Part shown: positions 1 through 5,900 of the stretch, piece by piece
Position numbering within the stretch: the first letter of the stretch is position 1
How the letters are laid out: every line of letters begins with the position of its first letter
Position numbers and translations under genes: made by a program
Assembly (NCBI GenBank): GCA_028290325.1
Contig: JAQGJY010000294.1
Location: forward strand, 1-5,900
Source of the DNA: Tardiphaga sp.
GTDB taxonomy: Bacteria > Pseudomonadota > Alphaproteobacteria > Rhizobiales > Xanthobacteraceae
Length of the DNA: 5,900 nucleotides
Reading direction: 5' to 3'
The notes under the pieces: model-generated
Database searches by the model: none
The model's input: only the letters and a program-made list of their open reading frames with translations
Told to the model about the DNA's origin: nothing

Positions 1-90
1 GCGAGCCTTGCCCGCAACCCCCGCGCCAGGGTGGATTTTCGCGATCGCGCCGGGCGATCGATTTTCTTGCGCCGCAAAAGCGTCTACGGT

Positions 91-116
91 CGGCGCGGCA
101 TTGCGCCGGATGAGGA
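91..116 (+). promoter_or_regulatory. Ribosome binding site of mrp with abutting hairpin
   Basis: GAGGA at 112-116 lies 7 bases before the TTG at 124 and supports that start over the GTG at 31. Just upstream is a perfect 6-bp stem: CGGCGC (91-96), loop GGCATT, GCGCCG (103-108). It ends 3 bases before the Shine-Dalgarno sequence. The pairing is visible in the sequence; any effect on translation is inference, and in G+C-rich DNA a 6-bp stem can arise by chance. Confidence 0.4.
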
Positions 117-123
117 CTTTGAA

Positions 124-1236
124 TTGAGCGTGACCAAGCAACAGATCGCCGACGTTCTGGCGGGTGTGTCGTCGCCGCGCGGCATCGCGCTCACGAATGC
201 CAATGTGTTGTCGGACATTGCGATCACCGACGGCAAAGTGATGCTGTCGATCAATGTCGATGCCGCCGAAGCGCGGGCCTGGGAAACCACGCGGGCGCAG
301 GCCGAAGCCGCGATCCGCGGCGTGCCCGGCGTCACCGCGGCGATGGTCGCGTTGACCGCCGAACGCAAGGTGACACCGGCGCAGCGGGGCGGCGTCGCGC
401 CGGTGTCGTCGCACAAGCCGCATCAGCCGCCGGGCGCGCCGTCCGCGATGTCGAAGCAGGCTGAGATTCCCGGCGTCGCCGCGATCATCGCGGTCGCATC
501 GGGCAAAGGCGGCGTCGGCAAATCGACCACCGCGCTCAATCTGGCGCTGGGTCTGCGTGATCTCGGCCTTAAGGTCGGTCTGCTCGATGCCGACATTTAC
601 GGCCCGTCCGTGCCGCGTCTGACCGGCATCAAGAACAAGCCCGAGCTCGACGATGCCCGCAAGATGATTCCGATCGCGCGCTTCGGCCTGTCGATCATGT
701 CGATCGGTTTTCTGGTCGCGGAAGAGACCGCGATGATCTGGCGCGGCCCGATGGTGATGTCCGCGATCACGCAGATGCTGCGCGATGTGGCCTGGGGCAC
801 GCTTGACGTGCTCGTCGTCGACATGCCGCCCGGCACCGGCGACGCGCAATTGACGCTGGCGCAAAACGTGCCGCTGAAGGGTGCCGTGATCGTCTCGACG
901 CCGCAGGATCTGGCGTTGATCGACGCCCGGCGCGGTCTGGCGATGTTCAACAAGGTCAATGTGCCGGTGCTCGGGATCGTCGAGAATATGAGTTATTTCC
1001 AATGCCCGGAATGCGGCACGCGGTCGGACATCTTCGGCCACGGCGGCGCACGGCACGAGGCCGAACGGCTTGGCGTGGCGTTTCTCGGCGAGGTGCCGCT
1101 GCACATGGCGATCCGCGAAAACTCCGACGCCGGCACGCCGGTGGTCGAGAGCCAGCCCGATGGCCCGCATGCCGCGATCTATCGCGCCATCGCCGGGCAG
1201 GTGCGCGCTGGTCTGGGCCTCGCCGTCAGCGCCTGA
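124..1236 (+). CDS. mrp: Mrp/ApbC-family P-loop ATPase, iron-sulfur cluster carrier
   Basis: Cytoplasmic Mrp/NBP35-type ATPase, a family known to bind an Fe-S cluster and pass it to apoproteins. With a TTG start the protein has 370 residues, normal for alphaproteobacterial Mrp. Residues 1-85 form the MIP18/DUF59-like domain, followed by a Pro/Ala-rich linker (about 84-115) and the P-loop domain. The deviant Walker A, GKGGVGKST, is at 127-135, the switch/Walker B segment DMPPGTGD at 233-240, and the CPEC motif that binds the bridging cluster in dimers at 294-297. The start was chosen because SVTKQQIADVL is where family members begin and GAGGA (112-116) lies 7 bases upstream. A GTG at 130 is the alternative. 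The frame stays open to base 1, but residues encoded before 124 are Arg-rich and do not resemble the family. It stands alone on its strand, 192 bases before the receptor gene. Family certain; start less so. Confidence 0.95.
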   Translation: MSVTKQQIADVLAGVSSPRGIALTNANVLSDIAITDGKVMLSINVDAAEARAWETTRAQAEAAIRGVPGVTAAMVALTAERKVTPAQRGGVAPVSSHKPHQPPGAPSAMSKQAEIPGVAAIIAVASGKGGVGKSTTALNLALGLRDLGLKVGLLDADIYGPSVPRLTGIKNKPELDDARKMIPIARFGLSIMSIGFLVAEETAMIWRGPMVMSAITQMLRDVAWGTLDVLVVDMPPGTGDAQLTLAQNVPLKGAVIVSTPQDLALIDARRGLAMFNKVNVPVLGIVENMSYFQCPECGTRSDIFGHGGARHEAERLGVAFLGEVPLHMAIRENSDAGTPVVESQPDGPHAAIYRAIAGQVRAGLGLAVSA

Positions 1237-1331
1237 TCCAGATCGGATGCCGCACGCTATCGTGTCGCATAGAACTTTCGTTCAATTGGTGCCTCTCTGA
1301 CCCGCGCCGCGTTTTCAGCGGTTGCATATCC

Positions 1332-1350
1332 GTGGTAGAGACCGTTCCAC
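1332..1350. promoter_or_regulatory. Candidate operator dyad in the takP leader
   Basis: This is an imperfect 19-base dyad, GTGGtAgagaccgTtCCAC. Six of nine position pairs are symmetric, and the outer GTGG/CCAC arms are perfect. It lies 78 bases before the takP ATG, in the 192-base gap after mrp, where a promoter and operator for the receptor gene would be expected. The TGG...CCA form recalls operators of GntR- or LacI-type repressors, but no regulator gene is in the window and no convincing -35/-10 pair was found next to it. The rest of the gap contains only a weak inverted repeat (1247-1270, two mismatches, no T-run). Confidence 0.22.
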
Positions 1351-1428
1351 TCAAGCGCCTTCGATCGGCATGATCGTCGAGATGCTTCAGGGATTTCTGG
1401 GGAAACGCCCGTAAAAGGAGATGATTGA

Positions 1429-2517
1429 ATGAAGCGTCGTGATTTTCTGAAAGCCTCGACCGCGGGTGCGGCTGTGGCGGCCGTCGCCTCGCCGGCGATC
1501 GCGCAGTCTATGCCGGACGTGAAGTGGCGTCTGGCGTCGAGCTTCCCGAAGTCGCTCGACACGATCTATGGCGGCGCCGAATACATGGCGAAGCAGGTCG
1601 CCGAGATGACCGACAACAAATTCCAGATCCAGGTCTTCGCCGCCGGCGAACTGGTCCCCGGTCTGCAAGCGCTCGACGCCACGTCGAATGGTACGGTCGA
1701 GATGTGCCACACCGTATCGTATTATTACGTCGGCAAGGATCCGACCTTCGCGATCTTCGCCTCGGTGCCGTTCGGCCTCAATGCGCGCCAGCAGAATTCC
1801 TGGTGGTATCAAGGTGGCGGCATGGAGCTCGGCAACGAATTCTACAAGAAATTCGGTGTCATCGGCCATCCCTGCGGCAACACCGGCACCCAGATGGGCG
1901 GCTGGTTCCGCAAGGAAATCAAGACCGTCGCCGATCTCAGCGGTCTCAAGATGCGCATCGGCGGCATCGCCGGCCAGGTCTTGCAGAAGGTCGGGGTGGT
2001 GCCGCAGCAGCTCGCCGGCGGTGACATCTATCCGTCGCTGGAAAAAGGCACGATCGATTCGGCCGAGTGGGTCGGACCGTATGACGACGAAAAGCTCGGC
2101 TTCCAGAAGGTCGCCAAGTTCTATTATTATCCCGGTTTCTGGGAAGGCGGTCCGACGGTCCACGCCTTCACCAATCTGGAAAAGTACAACTCGCTGCCGA
2201 AGAGCTATCAGACGATCCTGTCGAACGCCTGCGCCAACGCCAATAGCTGGATGGCGGCGCGCTACGACATGCAGAACCCGGCCGCGCTGAAGCGTCTCGT
2301 CGCCGGTGGCACGCAGCTGCGCCCCTTCACCAACGAGGTGTTGGACGCCTGCCTCAAGGCGACCAACGAGCTCTGGGGTGAAATCTCCGCCAAGAACGCC
2401 GACTTCAAGAAGTCGATCGACGCCATGCAGGCCTATCGCTCCGACGAATATCTGTGGTGGCAGGTCGCCGAATACACCTTCGACAGCTTCATGATCCGCT
2501 CGCGCACGCGCGGCTGA
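1429..2517 (+). CDS. takP: TRAP transporter substrate-binding receptor, TakP type (2-oxoacid binding)
   Basis: Periplasmic receptor of a tripartite TRAP importer, 362 residues. The N-terminus is a Tat signal: the twin-arginine motif RRDFLK (residues 3-8), an Ala-rich hydrophobic stretch, and a likely cleavage site after AIA (residue 25). The mature part follows the DctP fold and closely resembles Rhodobacter sphaeroides TakP as remembered, including WRLASSFPKSLDTI (33-46), the AGELVPGLQA segment (72-81), QMGGWFR (155-161) and EWVGPYDDEKLGF (213-225). Arg176 in LKMRIGG sits at the family's carboxylate-binding arginine. Gln155, Glu213 and Trp214 lie where TakP holds its cation. TakP is known to bind pyruvate and other 2-oxoacids with sodium and to form a helix-swapped dimer; the same ligand here is inference. 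AAGGAG (1415-1420) lies 8 bases before the ATG. The dctQ and dctM genes are downstream on the opposite strand, so the receptor is transcribed separately from its permease. Confidence 0.93.
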   Translation: MKRRDFLKASTAGAAVAAVASPAIAQSMPDVKWRLASSFPKSLDTIYGGAEYMAKQVAEMTDNKFQIQVFAAGELVPGLQALDATSNGTVEMCHTVSYYYVGKDPTFAIFASVPFGLNARQQNSWWYQGGGMELGNEFYKKFGVIGHPCGNTGTQMGGWFRKEIKTVADLSGLKMRIGGIAGQVLQKVGVVPQQLAGGDIYPSLEKGTIDSAEWVGPYDDEKLGFQKVAKFYYYPGFWEGGPTVHAFTNLEKYNSLPKSYQTILSNACANANSWMAARYDMQNPAALKRLVAGGTQLRPFTNEVLDACLKATNELWGEISAKNADFKKSIDAMQAYRSDEYLWWQVAEYTFDSFMIRSRTRG

Positions 2518-2541
2518 TCGCTCTCGCATTTCGCCACGGAC

Positions 2542-2573
2542 AAACCCGGCCGTCACGCGACGGTCGGGTTTTT
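2542..2573 (+). terminator. Rho-independent terminator of takP
   Basis: A 13-bp stem pairs AAACCCGGCCGTC (2542-2554) with GACGGTCGGGTTT (2559-2571) across the 4-base loop ACGC, with a single G-U wobble. A run of five T (2569-2573) follows, partly inside the stem. It begins 24 bases after the takP stop codon. Read on the minus strand the stem is followed by only three T in a row, so it could also act weakly on read-through from dctM. Confidence 0.9.
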
Positions 2574-2615
2574 CATGGGCTGTGGTCATGCCAGGGATTG
2601 AGCGGCGAGGCGCTT

Positions 2616-2647
2616 GTCACCGCGCCGCCGGCAACGTTGCGCGTGAC
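2616..2647. repeat. Imperfect inverted repeat in the convergent gap
   Basis: GTCAC-c-GCG (2616-2624) pairs with CGC-GTGAC (2640-2647), giving 8 bp with one bulged base and a 15-base loop. Part of the loop and right arm contains the 10-base palindrome GCAACGTTGC (2631-2640). No T-run follows on either strand. No function can be assigned. Confidence 0.3.
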
Positions 2648-2724
2648 GACGGTCATGGCCCGCACAGCGTCGTCGTTGCGATAAAGGCGTCGCGGTATGG
2701 CGACGAATTCGAGCCATGCGGACC

Positions 2725-2740
2725 GGCGCGGCGCCGCGCC
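2725..2740. repeat. Perfect 16-base G+C-only palindrome in the convergent gap
   Basis: GGCGCGGCGCCGCGCC is identical to its reverse complement. As RNA it can fold into a 6-bp stem with a 4-base loop. It lies 61 bases past the dctM stop, downstream in the sense of dctM transcription, and no T-run follows on either strand, so it is not a canonical intrinsic terminator. It might be a pause or 3'-end stabilising structure, or a palindromic binding site. The rest of the gap around it shows no gene. Confidence 0.5.
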
Positions 2741-2755
2741 AAGGCATCATCGATC

Positions 2756-2775
2756 GGCTGGACCCGGCTCCAACC
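2756..2775 (-). other. Stem-loop in the dctM 3' untranslated region
   Basis: In minus-strand RNA, GGUUGGA pairs with UCCAGCC across a 6-base loop, giving 7 bp with one G-U wobble. The same position is a C-A mismatch in plus-strand RNA, so the structure is better formed in the dctM transcript. It starts 26 bases after the dctM stop codon. No U-tract follows, so a simple intrinsic terminator is unlikely. Together with the palindrome at 2725-2740 it gives the dctM message two hairpins in tandem. Confidence 0.4.
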
Positions 2776-2801
2776 TTAGGATTTGATTTCCTCGACGAAG
2801 G

Positions 2802-4208
2802 CTACTTGCTCGGGCCGAGATCCAGTTTCGGCATTTCGATTTCGGGAATATTGATTCTCACATTGGTCGTATCGAGCACCGTCGTGTCGATCCAGTAGGT
2901 CACGAGACCGGGCCAGTAGATCACGATGATGACGAGGATGATCTGCATCGCCACCCACGGCATCGCGCCCCAGTAGATGTCCGAGCTTTTCACCTCGGGT
3001 GGCGCGATGCCGCGCAGATAGAACAGGGCGAAGCCGAACGGCGGATGCATGAACGACGTCTGCATGTTCACGCAAAGCAACACGCCGAACCACACCAGAT
3101 CGATCCCCAGTTTCGCCGCCACCGGCGCGAGCAGCGGGATGATGATGAAGGCGATCTCGAAGAAGTCGAGAAAGAACGCCAGGAAGAAGACGAAGATGTT
3201 GACGAAGATCAGGAAGCCGATCGCGCCGCCGGGCAGGCCGGTGAGCAGATGCTCGATCCAGCGCGCGCCGTCCATGCCCTGAAAGACGAGGCTGAAGCAA
3301 GTCGAGCCGATCAGGATGAACACCACCATGGCGGTGAGGCGCATCGTCGAGGTCATCGCTTGATCGACCAGCGGCCATGTCAGACGGCGATGCAGCGCCG
3401 CGAGCACCATCGCGCCCACGGCCCCCATGGCACCGGCTTCCGTCGGCGTCGCAAGGCCCATGCCGATCGTGCCGAGCACCAGGAAGATGAGGACGATCGA
3501 CGGGATCATGCCCCACAGCACGCGGCTGATCAGCTTCCAGTTCATCGGTTCCCGCTCGGCTTCGGGAATCGGCGGCATGGCGTTCGGTTTCATCAACGAC
3601 AGCGCGACGATGTAGAGGATGAAGATCGCGACCTGCAAAATCGAAGGCCCGATCGCGCCGAGATACATGTCGCCGACCGAGCGGCCGAGCTGGTCGGCCA
3701 ACACGATCAGCACCAGCGACGGCGGAATCAATTGCGTGATGGTGCCGGACGCGGCGATGACGCCGGTGGCGAGCCGCATGTCGTAGCCGTAACGCATCAT
3801 GATCGGCAGCGAGATCACGCCCATCGCGATGACGGAGGCCGCGACCGTGCCGGTGATGGCGCCGAGAATCGCGCCGACGATAATGACCGCGTAAGCGAGG
3901 CCGCCGGGAATCTTGCCGAACAATTGTCCGGTGCCTTCGAGCAGATCCTCGGCGAGGCCGCAGCGTTCAAGGATCGCGCCCATGAAAGTGAAGAAGGGGA
4001 TCGACAGCAGCAGGTCGTTCGAGACGATACCGTAGAAGCGGAACGGCAGCGCTTGCAGAAAGACCGGATCGAAATGGCCGGTGACGATGCCGACCACGCC
4101 ATAGAACAGGCCGACGGCGGCGAGGGAGAACGCCACCGGAAATCCGATCAACATGAAACAAATCATGGTGCCGAACATCAGCGGAGGCATGACGCCAAAG
4201 GAAAACAT
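2802..4208 (-). CDS. dctM: TRAP transporter large membrane subunit (DctM)
   Basis: Large permease subunit of the TRAP importer, 468 residues, which carries out the cation-coupled translocation step in this family. It is hydrophobic throughout, with about a dozen membrane segments, for example near 10-40, 66-80, 104-137, 188-206, 233-253, 292-309, 330-362 and 416-433. Family signatures are GTITQLIPPS (155-164), the GLATPTEAGAMGA segment (251-263) and HPPFGFALFYLRG (388-400). The conserved TQLIPPS and TPTEAGA stretches are the two symmetry-related substrate/ion loops known in DctM proteins. A hydrophilic loop (about 207-228) separates the halves, and a polar tail of about 28 residues follows the last helix, making it slightly longer than many DctM proteins. 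The ATG has a weak Shine-Dalgarno (AGGA, 4 bases upstream) and lies 27 bases after the dctQ stop, so the two genes are almost certainly co-transcribed and possibly translationally coupled. The partner receptor is takP, which converges on it. Confidence 0.95.
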   Translation of the reverse strand: MFSFGVMPPLMFGTMICFMLIGFPVAFSLAAVGLFYGVVGIVTGHFDPVFLQALPFRFYGIVSNDLLLSIPFFTFMGAILERCGLAEDLLEGTGQLFGKIPGGLAYAVIIVGAILGAITGTVAASVIAMGVISLPIMMRYGYDMRLATGVIAASGTITQLIPPSLVLIVLADQLGRSVGDMYLGAIGPSILQVAIFILYIVALSLMKPNAMPPIPEAEREPMNWKLISRVLWGMIPSIVLIFLVLGTIGMGLATPTEAGAMGAVGAMVLAALHRRLTWPLVDQAMTSTMRLTAMVVFILIGSTCFSLVFQGMDGARWIEHLLTGLPGGAIGFLIFVNIFVFFLAFFLDFFEIAFIIIPLLAPVAAKLGIDLVWFGVLLCVNMQTSFMHPPFGFALFYLRGIAPPEVKSSDIYWGAMPWVAMQIILVIIVIYWPGLVTYWIDTTVLDTTNVRINIPEIEMPKLDLGPSK

Positions 4209-4235
4209 CGCTCGATCCTGCTCTGAGGCGTGGCG

Positions 4236-4772
4236 CTATTGCAGCGGCGCTTCGTAATGGGTGTCCACTTTGACGATGCCGGCGAGGCCCGCGATGCGCT
4301 TGATCAGTTCGGCGACGCCTTGCAGCCAGAGCAGGACGAAGCCGAGCGGCAGCACCAGCTTGATGGGCCACAGGATCAGGCCACCGGCATTGCTCGAGGT
4401 CTCCTGGAGGCGAAACGAATTCAGGAAAAACGGCGTGGTGAGATAGATCAGATACGTCATCACCGGCAGCAGAAACAGCGAGAAGCCGACGATGTCGATC
4501 CACAGCCGCGCGCGATCGGAAACGTTGGAATACAGCAGATCGACGCGGACGTGCTCGTTCAGCCGAAGCGTTTGCGCGGCGCCGAGAAACACGATGCCGC
4601 CGAACATATACCACTGGATTTCGAGCCAGCCGTTCGAGCTGTAATTCAGCAGATAACGGATCGTGGCGTTGCCGGCGCTGACCAGGCAGGCCAGCAGCAC
4701 GAGCCATTTGGCGATGAAACCGAACACGTCGCTCAGTCCATCAACCGCTTTGGTGATTTGGATAACGTTCAC
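4236..4772 (-). CDS. dctQ: TRAP transporter small membrane subunit (DctQ)
   Basis: Small integral membrane subunit of the TRAP importer, 178 residues, a normal length. It shows the four expected hydrophobic segments (about 17-35, 49-70, 90-113 and 131-154). It carries the family's signature between helices 2 and 3: EIQWYMFG (51-58) with GAAQTLRLNEHVRVDLL (64-80). In the family, DctQ pairs with DctM in the inner membrane and supports docking of the periplasmic receptor. The start is GTG, with AGAGGGG on the minus strand (plus-strand 4778-4784) 5 bases upstream; no better in-frame start was seen. It leads a two-gene unit with dctM. Sequence diverges more in this family than in DctM, but position and signature make the call firm. 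Confidence 0.92.
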   Translation of the reverse strand: MNVIQITKAVDGLSDVFGFIAKWLVLLACLVSAGNATIRYLLNYSSNGWLEIQWYMFGGIVFLGAAQTLRLNEHVRVDLLYSNVSDRARLWIDIVGFSLFLLPVMTYLIYLTTPFFLNSFRLQETSSNAGGLILWPIKLVLPLGFVLLWLQGVAELIKRIAGLAGIVKVDTHYEAPLQ

Positions 4773-4928
4773 AGGCGCCCCTCTGGAAGCGCCCGAGACC
4801 TCGGCTTTTGATCTTGGCGCGGCCAGTTTCGAAGTGACCGCGCGTTGAACCGGAGGTAATGTGACGCGGCGGCACCATTTCAGCGTGTCACGTCGCCGTC
4901 AATTAGGAAGTTTGGCGTAAGGACAGCC
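4773..4928 (-). promoter_or_regulatory. moaA-dctQ intergenic region, probable dctQM promoter region
   Basis: This 156-base gap separates the moaA stop from the dctQ start, both on the minus strand. No U-tract hairpin closes moaA, so read-through is possible. A consensus-like -35, TTGACG on the minus strand (plus 4897-4902), has only a poor -10 at 17-base spacing (AATGGT, 4874-4879). An inverted repeat overlaps this area: GTGAC (4861-4865) with GTCAC (4887-4891), interleaved with CGGCG (4867-4871) and CGCCG (4894-4898). A second small dyad, CCGAG-AC-CTCGG (4793-4804), lies just upstream of the dctQ ribosome binding site. The promoter is inferred from position more than from motif quality. Confidence 0.25.
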
Positions 4929-5900
4929 TCAGCCGCCGGTCACGCTCATGTGGCGACCGACGCTCGGGCCGGAATGGCGGCGATCAATAATGAAATCGTG
5001 GCCTTTCGGCTTGGCGCCGATCGCCCGGTCGATCGCGGTATTCAGCAGATCGTCGTCGGCGGAGGCCCGCAGCGGCCGGCGCAGGTCGGTCGCGTCGTCA
5101 TGGCCGAGGCAAGTATGAATCGTGCCGGTGCAGGTGATGCGGACGCGATTGCAGGTTTCACAGAAATTATGCGTCAGCGGCGTGATGAAGCCGAGCTTGC
5201 CGCCGGTTTCACCGACCCCGACATAGCGAGCGGGACCGCCGGTGTCGTCCGGCAGGTCGGTGAGCGTATAACGCTGCGCAAGCCGCGCTCGCACCAGCGA
5301 CAGCGGGACGTATTGGTCGAGCCGGCCTTCGCCGATGTCGCCCATCGGCATCACCTCGATCAGCGTCAGCGCCATGTCGCGGCCATGCGCCCATTCCATC
5401 AATGCTGGAATCTCGTCCTCGTTCAAATTCTTCAGCGCGACGGCGTTGATCTTGACCTTGAGACCGGCGGCCTGGGCGGCGTCGATGCCGGCCAGAACCT
5501 TGTCGAGATCGCCCCAGCGGGTGATGGCGCGGAACTTGTCCTTGTCGAGCGTGTCCATCGACACGTTGATGCGCTTCACGCCGCAATCGGCCAATTCGGC
5601 GGCGTATTTCGCCAGCAGCGAGCCGTTGGTGGTGAGGGTCAATTCGTCGAGCGCGCCGGTTTGAAGATGGCGCGACAGCGATCGCACCAGCGACATCACG
5701 TTGCGACGAACCAACGGTTCTCCGCCGGTCAACCGCAGCTTGCGTACGCCGCGCGCGATAAAGGCGGAGCAGAGCCGGTCGAGTTCCTCCAGCGTCAGCA
5801 AGTCGGCCTTCGGCAGAAATGTCATGTCTTCCGACATGCAATAGAAGCAGCGCAGGTCGCAGCGGTCGGTCACCGAGGCGCGCAGATAATTGATGCGCCG
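4929..5900 (-). CDS. moaA: GTP 3',8-cyclase MoaA, radical SAM, 5' end outside the window
   Basis: First enzyme of molybdenum cofactor synthesis, cytoplasmic. With MoaC it turns GTP into cyclic pyranopterin monophosphate, MoaA making 3',8-cyclo-GTP. The visible 323 codons begin RRINYLRASVTDRC, internal to the family, so the gene runs off the window edge and roughly 10-25 residues are missing. Counting from the first visible codon, the radical SAM CX3CX2C cysteines are 14, 18 and 21 and the SAM-binding LTGGEPL is at 57-63. The second cluster's CX2CX13C motif is cysteines 247, 250 and 264, followed by the C-terminal RHMSVTGG. The terminal Gly-Gly, needed for activity in this family, is intact. 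No key residue is missing. It is on the same strand as dctQM, 156 bases upstream, but functionally unrelated to transport. Confidence 0.97.
   Translation of the reverse strand, partial: RRINYLRASVTDRCDLRCFYCMSEDMTFLPKADLLTLEELDRLCSAFIARGVRKLRLTGGEPLVRRNVMSLVRSLSRHLQTGALDELTLTTNGSLLAKYAAELADCGVKRINVSMDTLDKDKFRAITRWGDLDKVLAGIDAAQAAGLKVKINAVALKNLNEDEIPALMEWAHGRDMALTLIEVMPMGDIGEGRLDQYVPLSLVRARLAQRYTLTDLPDDTGGPARYVGVGETGGKLGFITPLTHNFCETCNRVRITCTGTIHTCLGHDDATDLRRPLRASADDDLLNTAIDRAIGAKPKGHDFIIDRRHSGPSVGRHMSVTGG

Noticed and set aside
40..49. CGCGATCGCG palindrome, containing the GCGATCGC octamer over-represented in some cyanobacteria
   Set aside because: A single copy in a G+C-rich alphaproteobacterium-like sequence is expected by chance; no second copy was noticed.
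34..66. Direct repeat GATTTTC at 34-40 and 60-66
   Set aside because: Seven bases in two copies is too short to mean anything without conservation.
31..123. Starting mrp at the GTG at 31
   Set aside because: It would add 31 Arg-rich residues not typical of the family. The TTG at 124 has a well-placed GAGGA and begins where Mrp homologues begin.
1247..1270. Inverted repeat ATGCcgCACG/CGTGtcGCAT after mrp as a terminator
   Set aside because: There are two central mismatches and no T-run follows; the stem is too weak to call.
1387..2589. A 400-codon open frame on the minus strand covering all of takP
   Set aside because: It is the mirror of a G+C-rich coding gene. Its translation is rich in Arg, Asp and Gly with no recognisable domain, while the plus-strand frame gives a complete Tat-signal receptor with a good ribosome site.
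2776..3516. A 246-codon minus-strand frame overlapping dctM in a shifted frame, checked as a possible frameshifted gene
   Set aside because: Its product is Arg/His/Asp-rich and low in hydrophobic residues, and dctM is intact without a frameshift.
3045..4226. A 393-codon open frame on the plus strand opposite dctM
   Set aside because: The product is extremely charged (runs of Glu, Asp, His, Arg and Gln), as expected when hydrophobic codons are read in reverse. dctM in the opposite frame matches its family end to end.
5871..5873. Taking this GTG (minus strand) as the moaA start
   Set aside because: It is the Val of the conserved SVTDRC segment. The frame continues to the window edge with RRINYLRAS, which is normal internal MoaA sequence, so the gene is cut by the window.

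Overview
The window is G+C-rich, tightly packed bacterial chromosome. The proteins look most like those of Alphaproteobacteria, in the Bradyrhizobium/Rhodopseudomonas/Xanthobacteraceae part of Hyphomicrobiales. This placement comes from remembered family sequences, not from a search. There are five protein-coding genes and no sign of an RNA gene, insertion sequence, phage, CRISPR array or foreign island.

Layout. Plus strand: mrp (124-1236), encoding a P-loop iron-sulfur carrier, then a 192-base gap, then a Tat-exported TRAP receptor gene of the TakP type (1429-2517), closed by a strong intrinsic terminator (2542-2573). Minus strand, reading from right to left: the 3' nine-tenths or so of moaA (4929-5900, 5' end beyond the window), a 156-base gap, then dctQ (4236-4772) and dctM (2802-4208), 27 bases apart. 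The two strands converge on a 284-base gap (2518-2801). It holds the receptor gene's terminator and, on the dctM side, two hairpin-forming repeats that lack a U-tract.

How the genes work together. The receptor, the small membrane subunit and the large membrane subunit form one complete tripartite TRAP importer. The receptor resembles Rhodobacter TakP closely enough to suggest a 2-oxoacid (pyruvate-like) ligand and a sodium-coupled system. The unusual point is the layout: the receptor gene faces its permease genes tail to tail instead of sharing an operon with them, so receptor and permease must come from separate transcripts. MoaA (first step of molybdenum cofactor synthesis, two 4Fe-4S clusters) and Mrp (Fe-S carrier) flank the transporter. 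Both are housekeeping functions, and nothing in the sequence shows that they are co-regulated with it.

No undescribed system is evident. The points worth a second look are the split TRAP locus, the dctM 3' hairpins, a dyad in the takP leader, and the 5' end of mrp.
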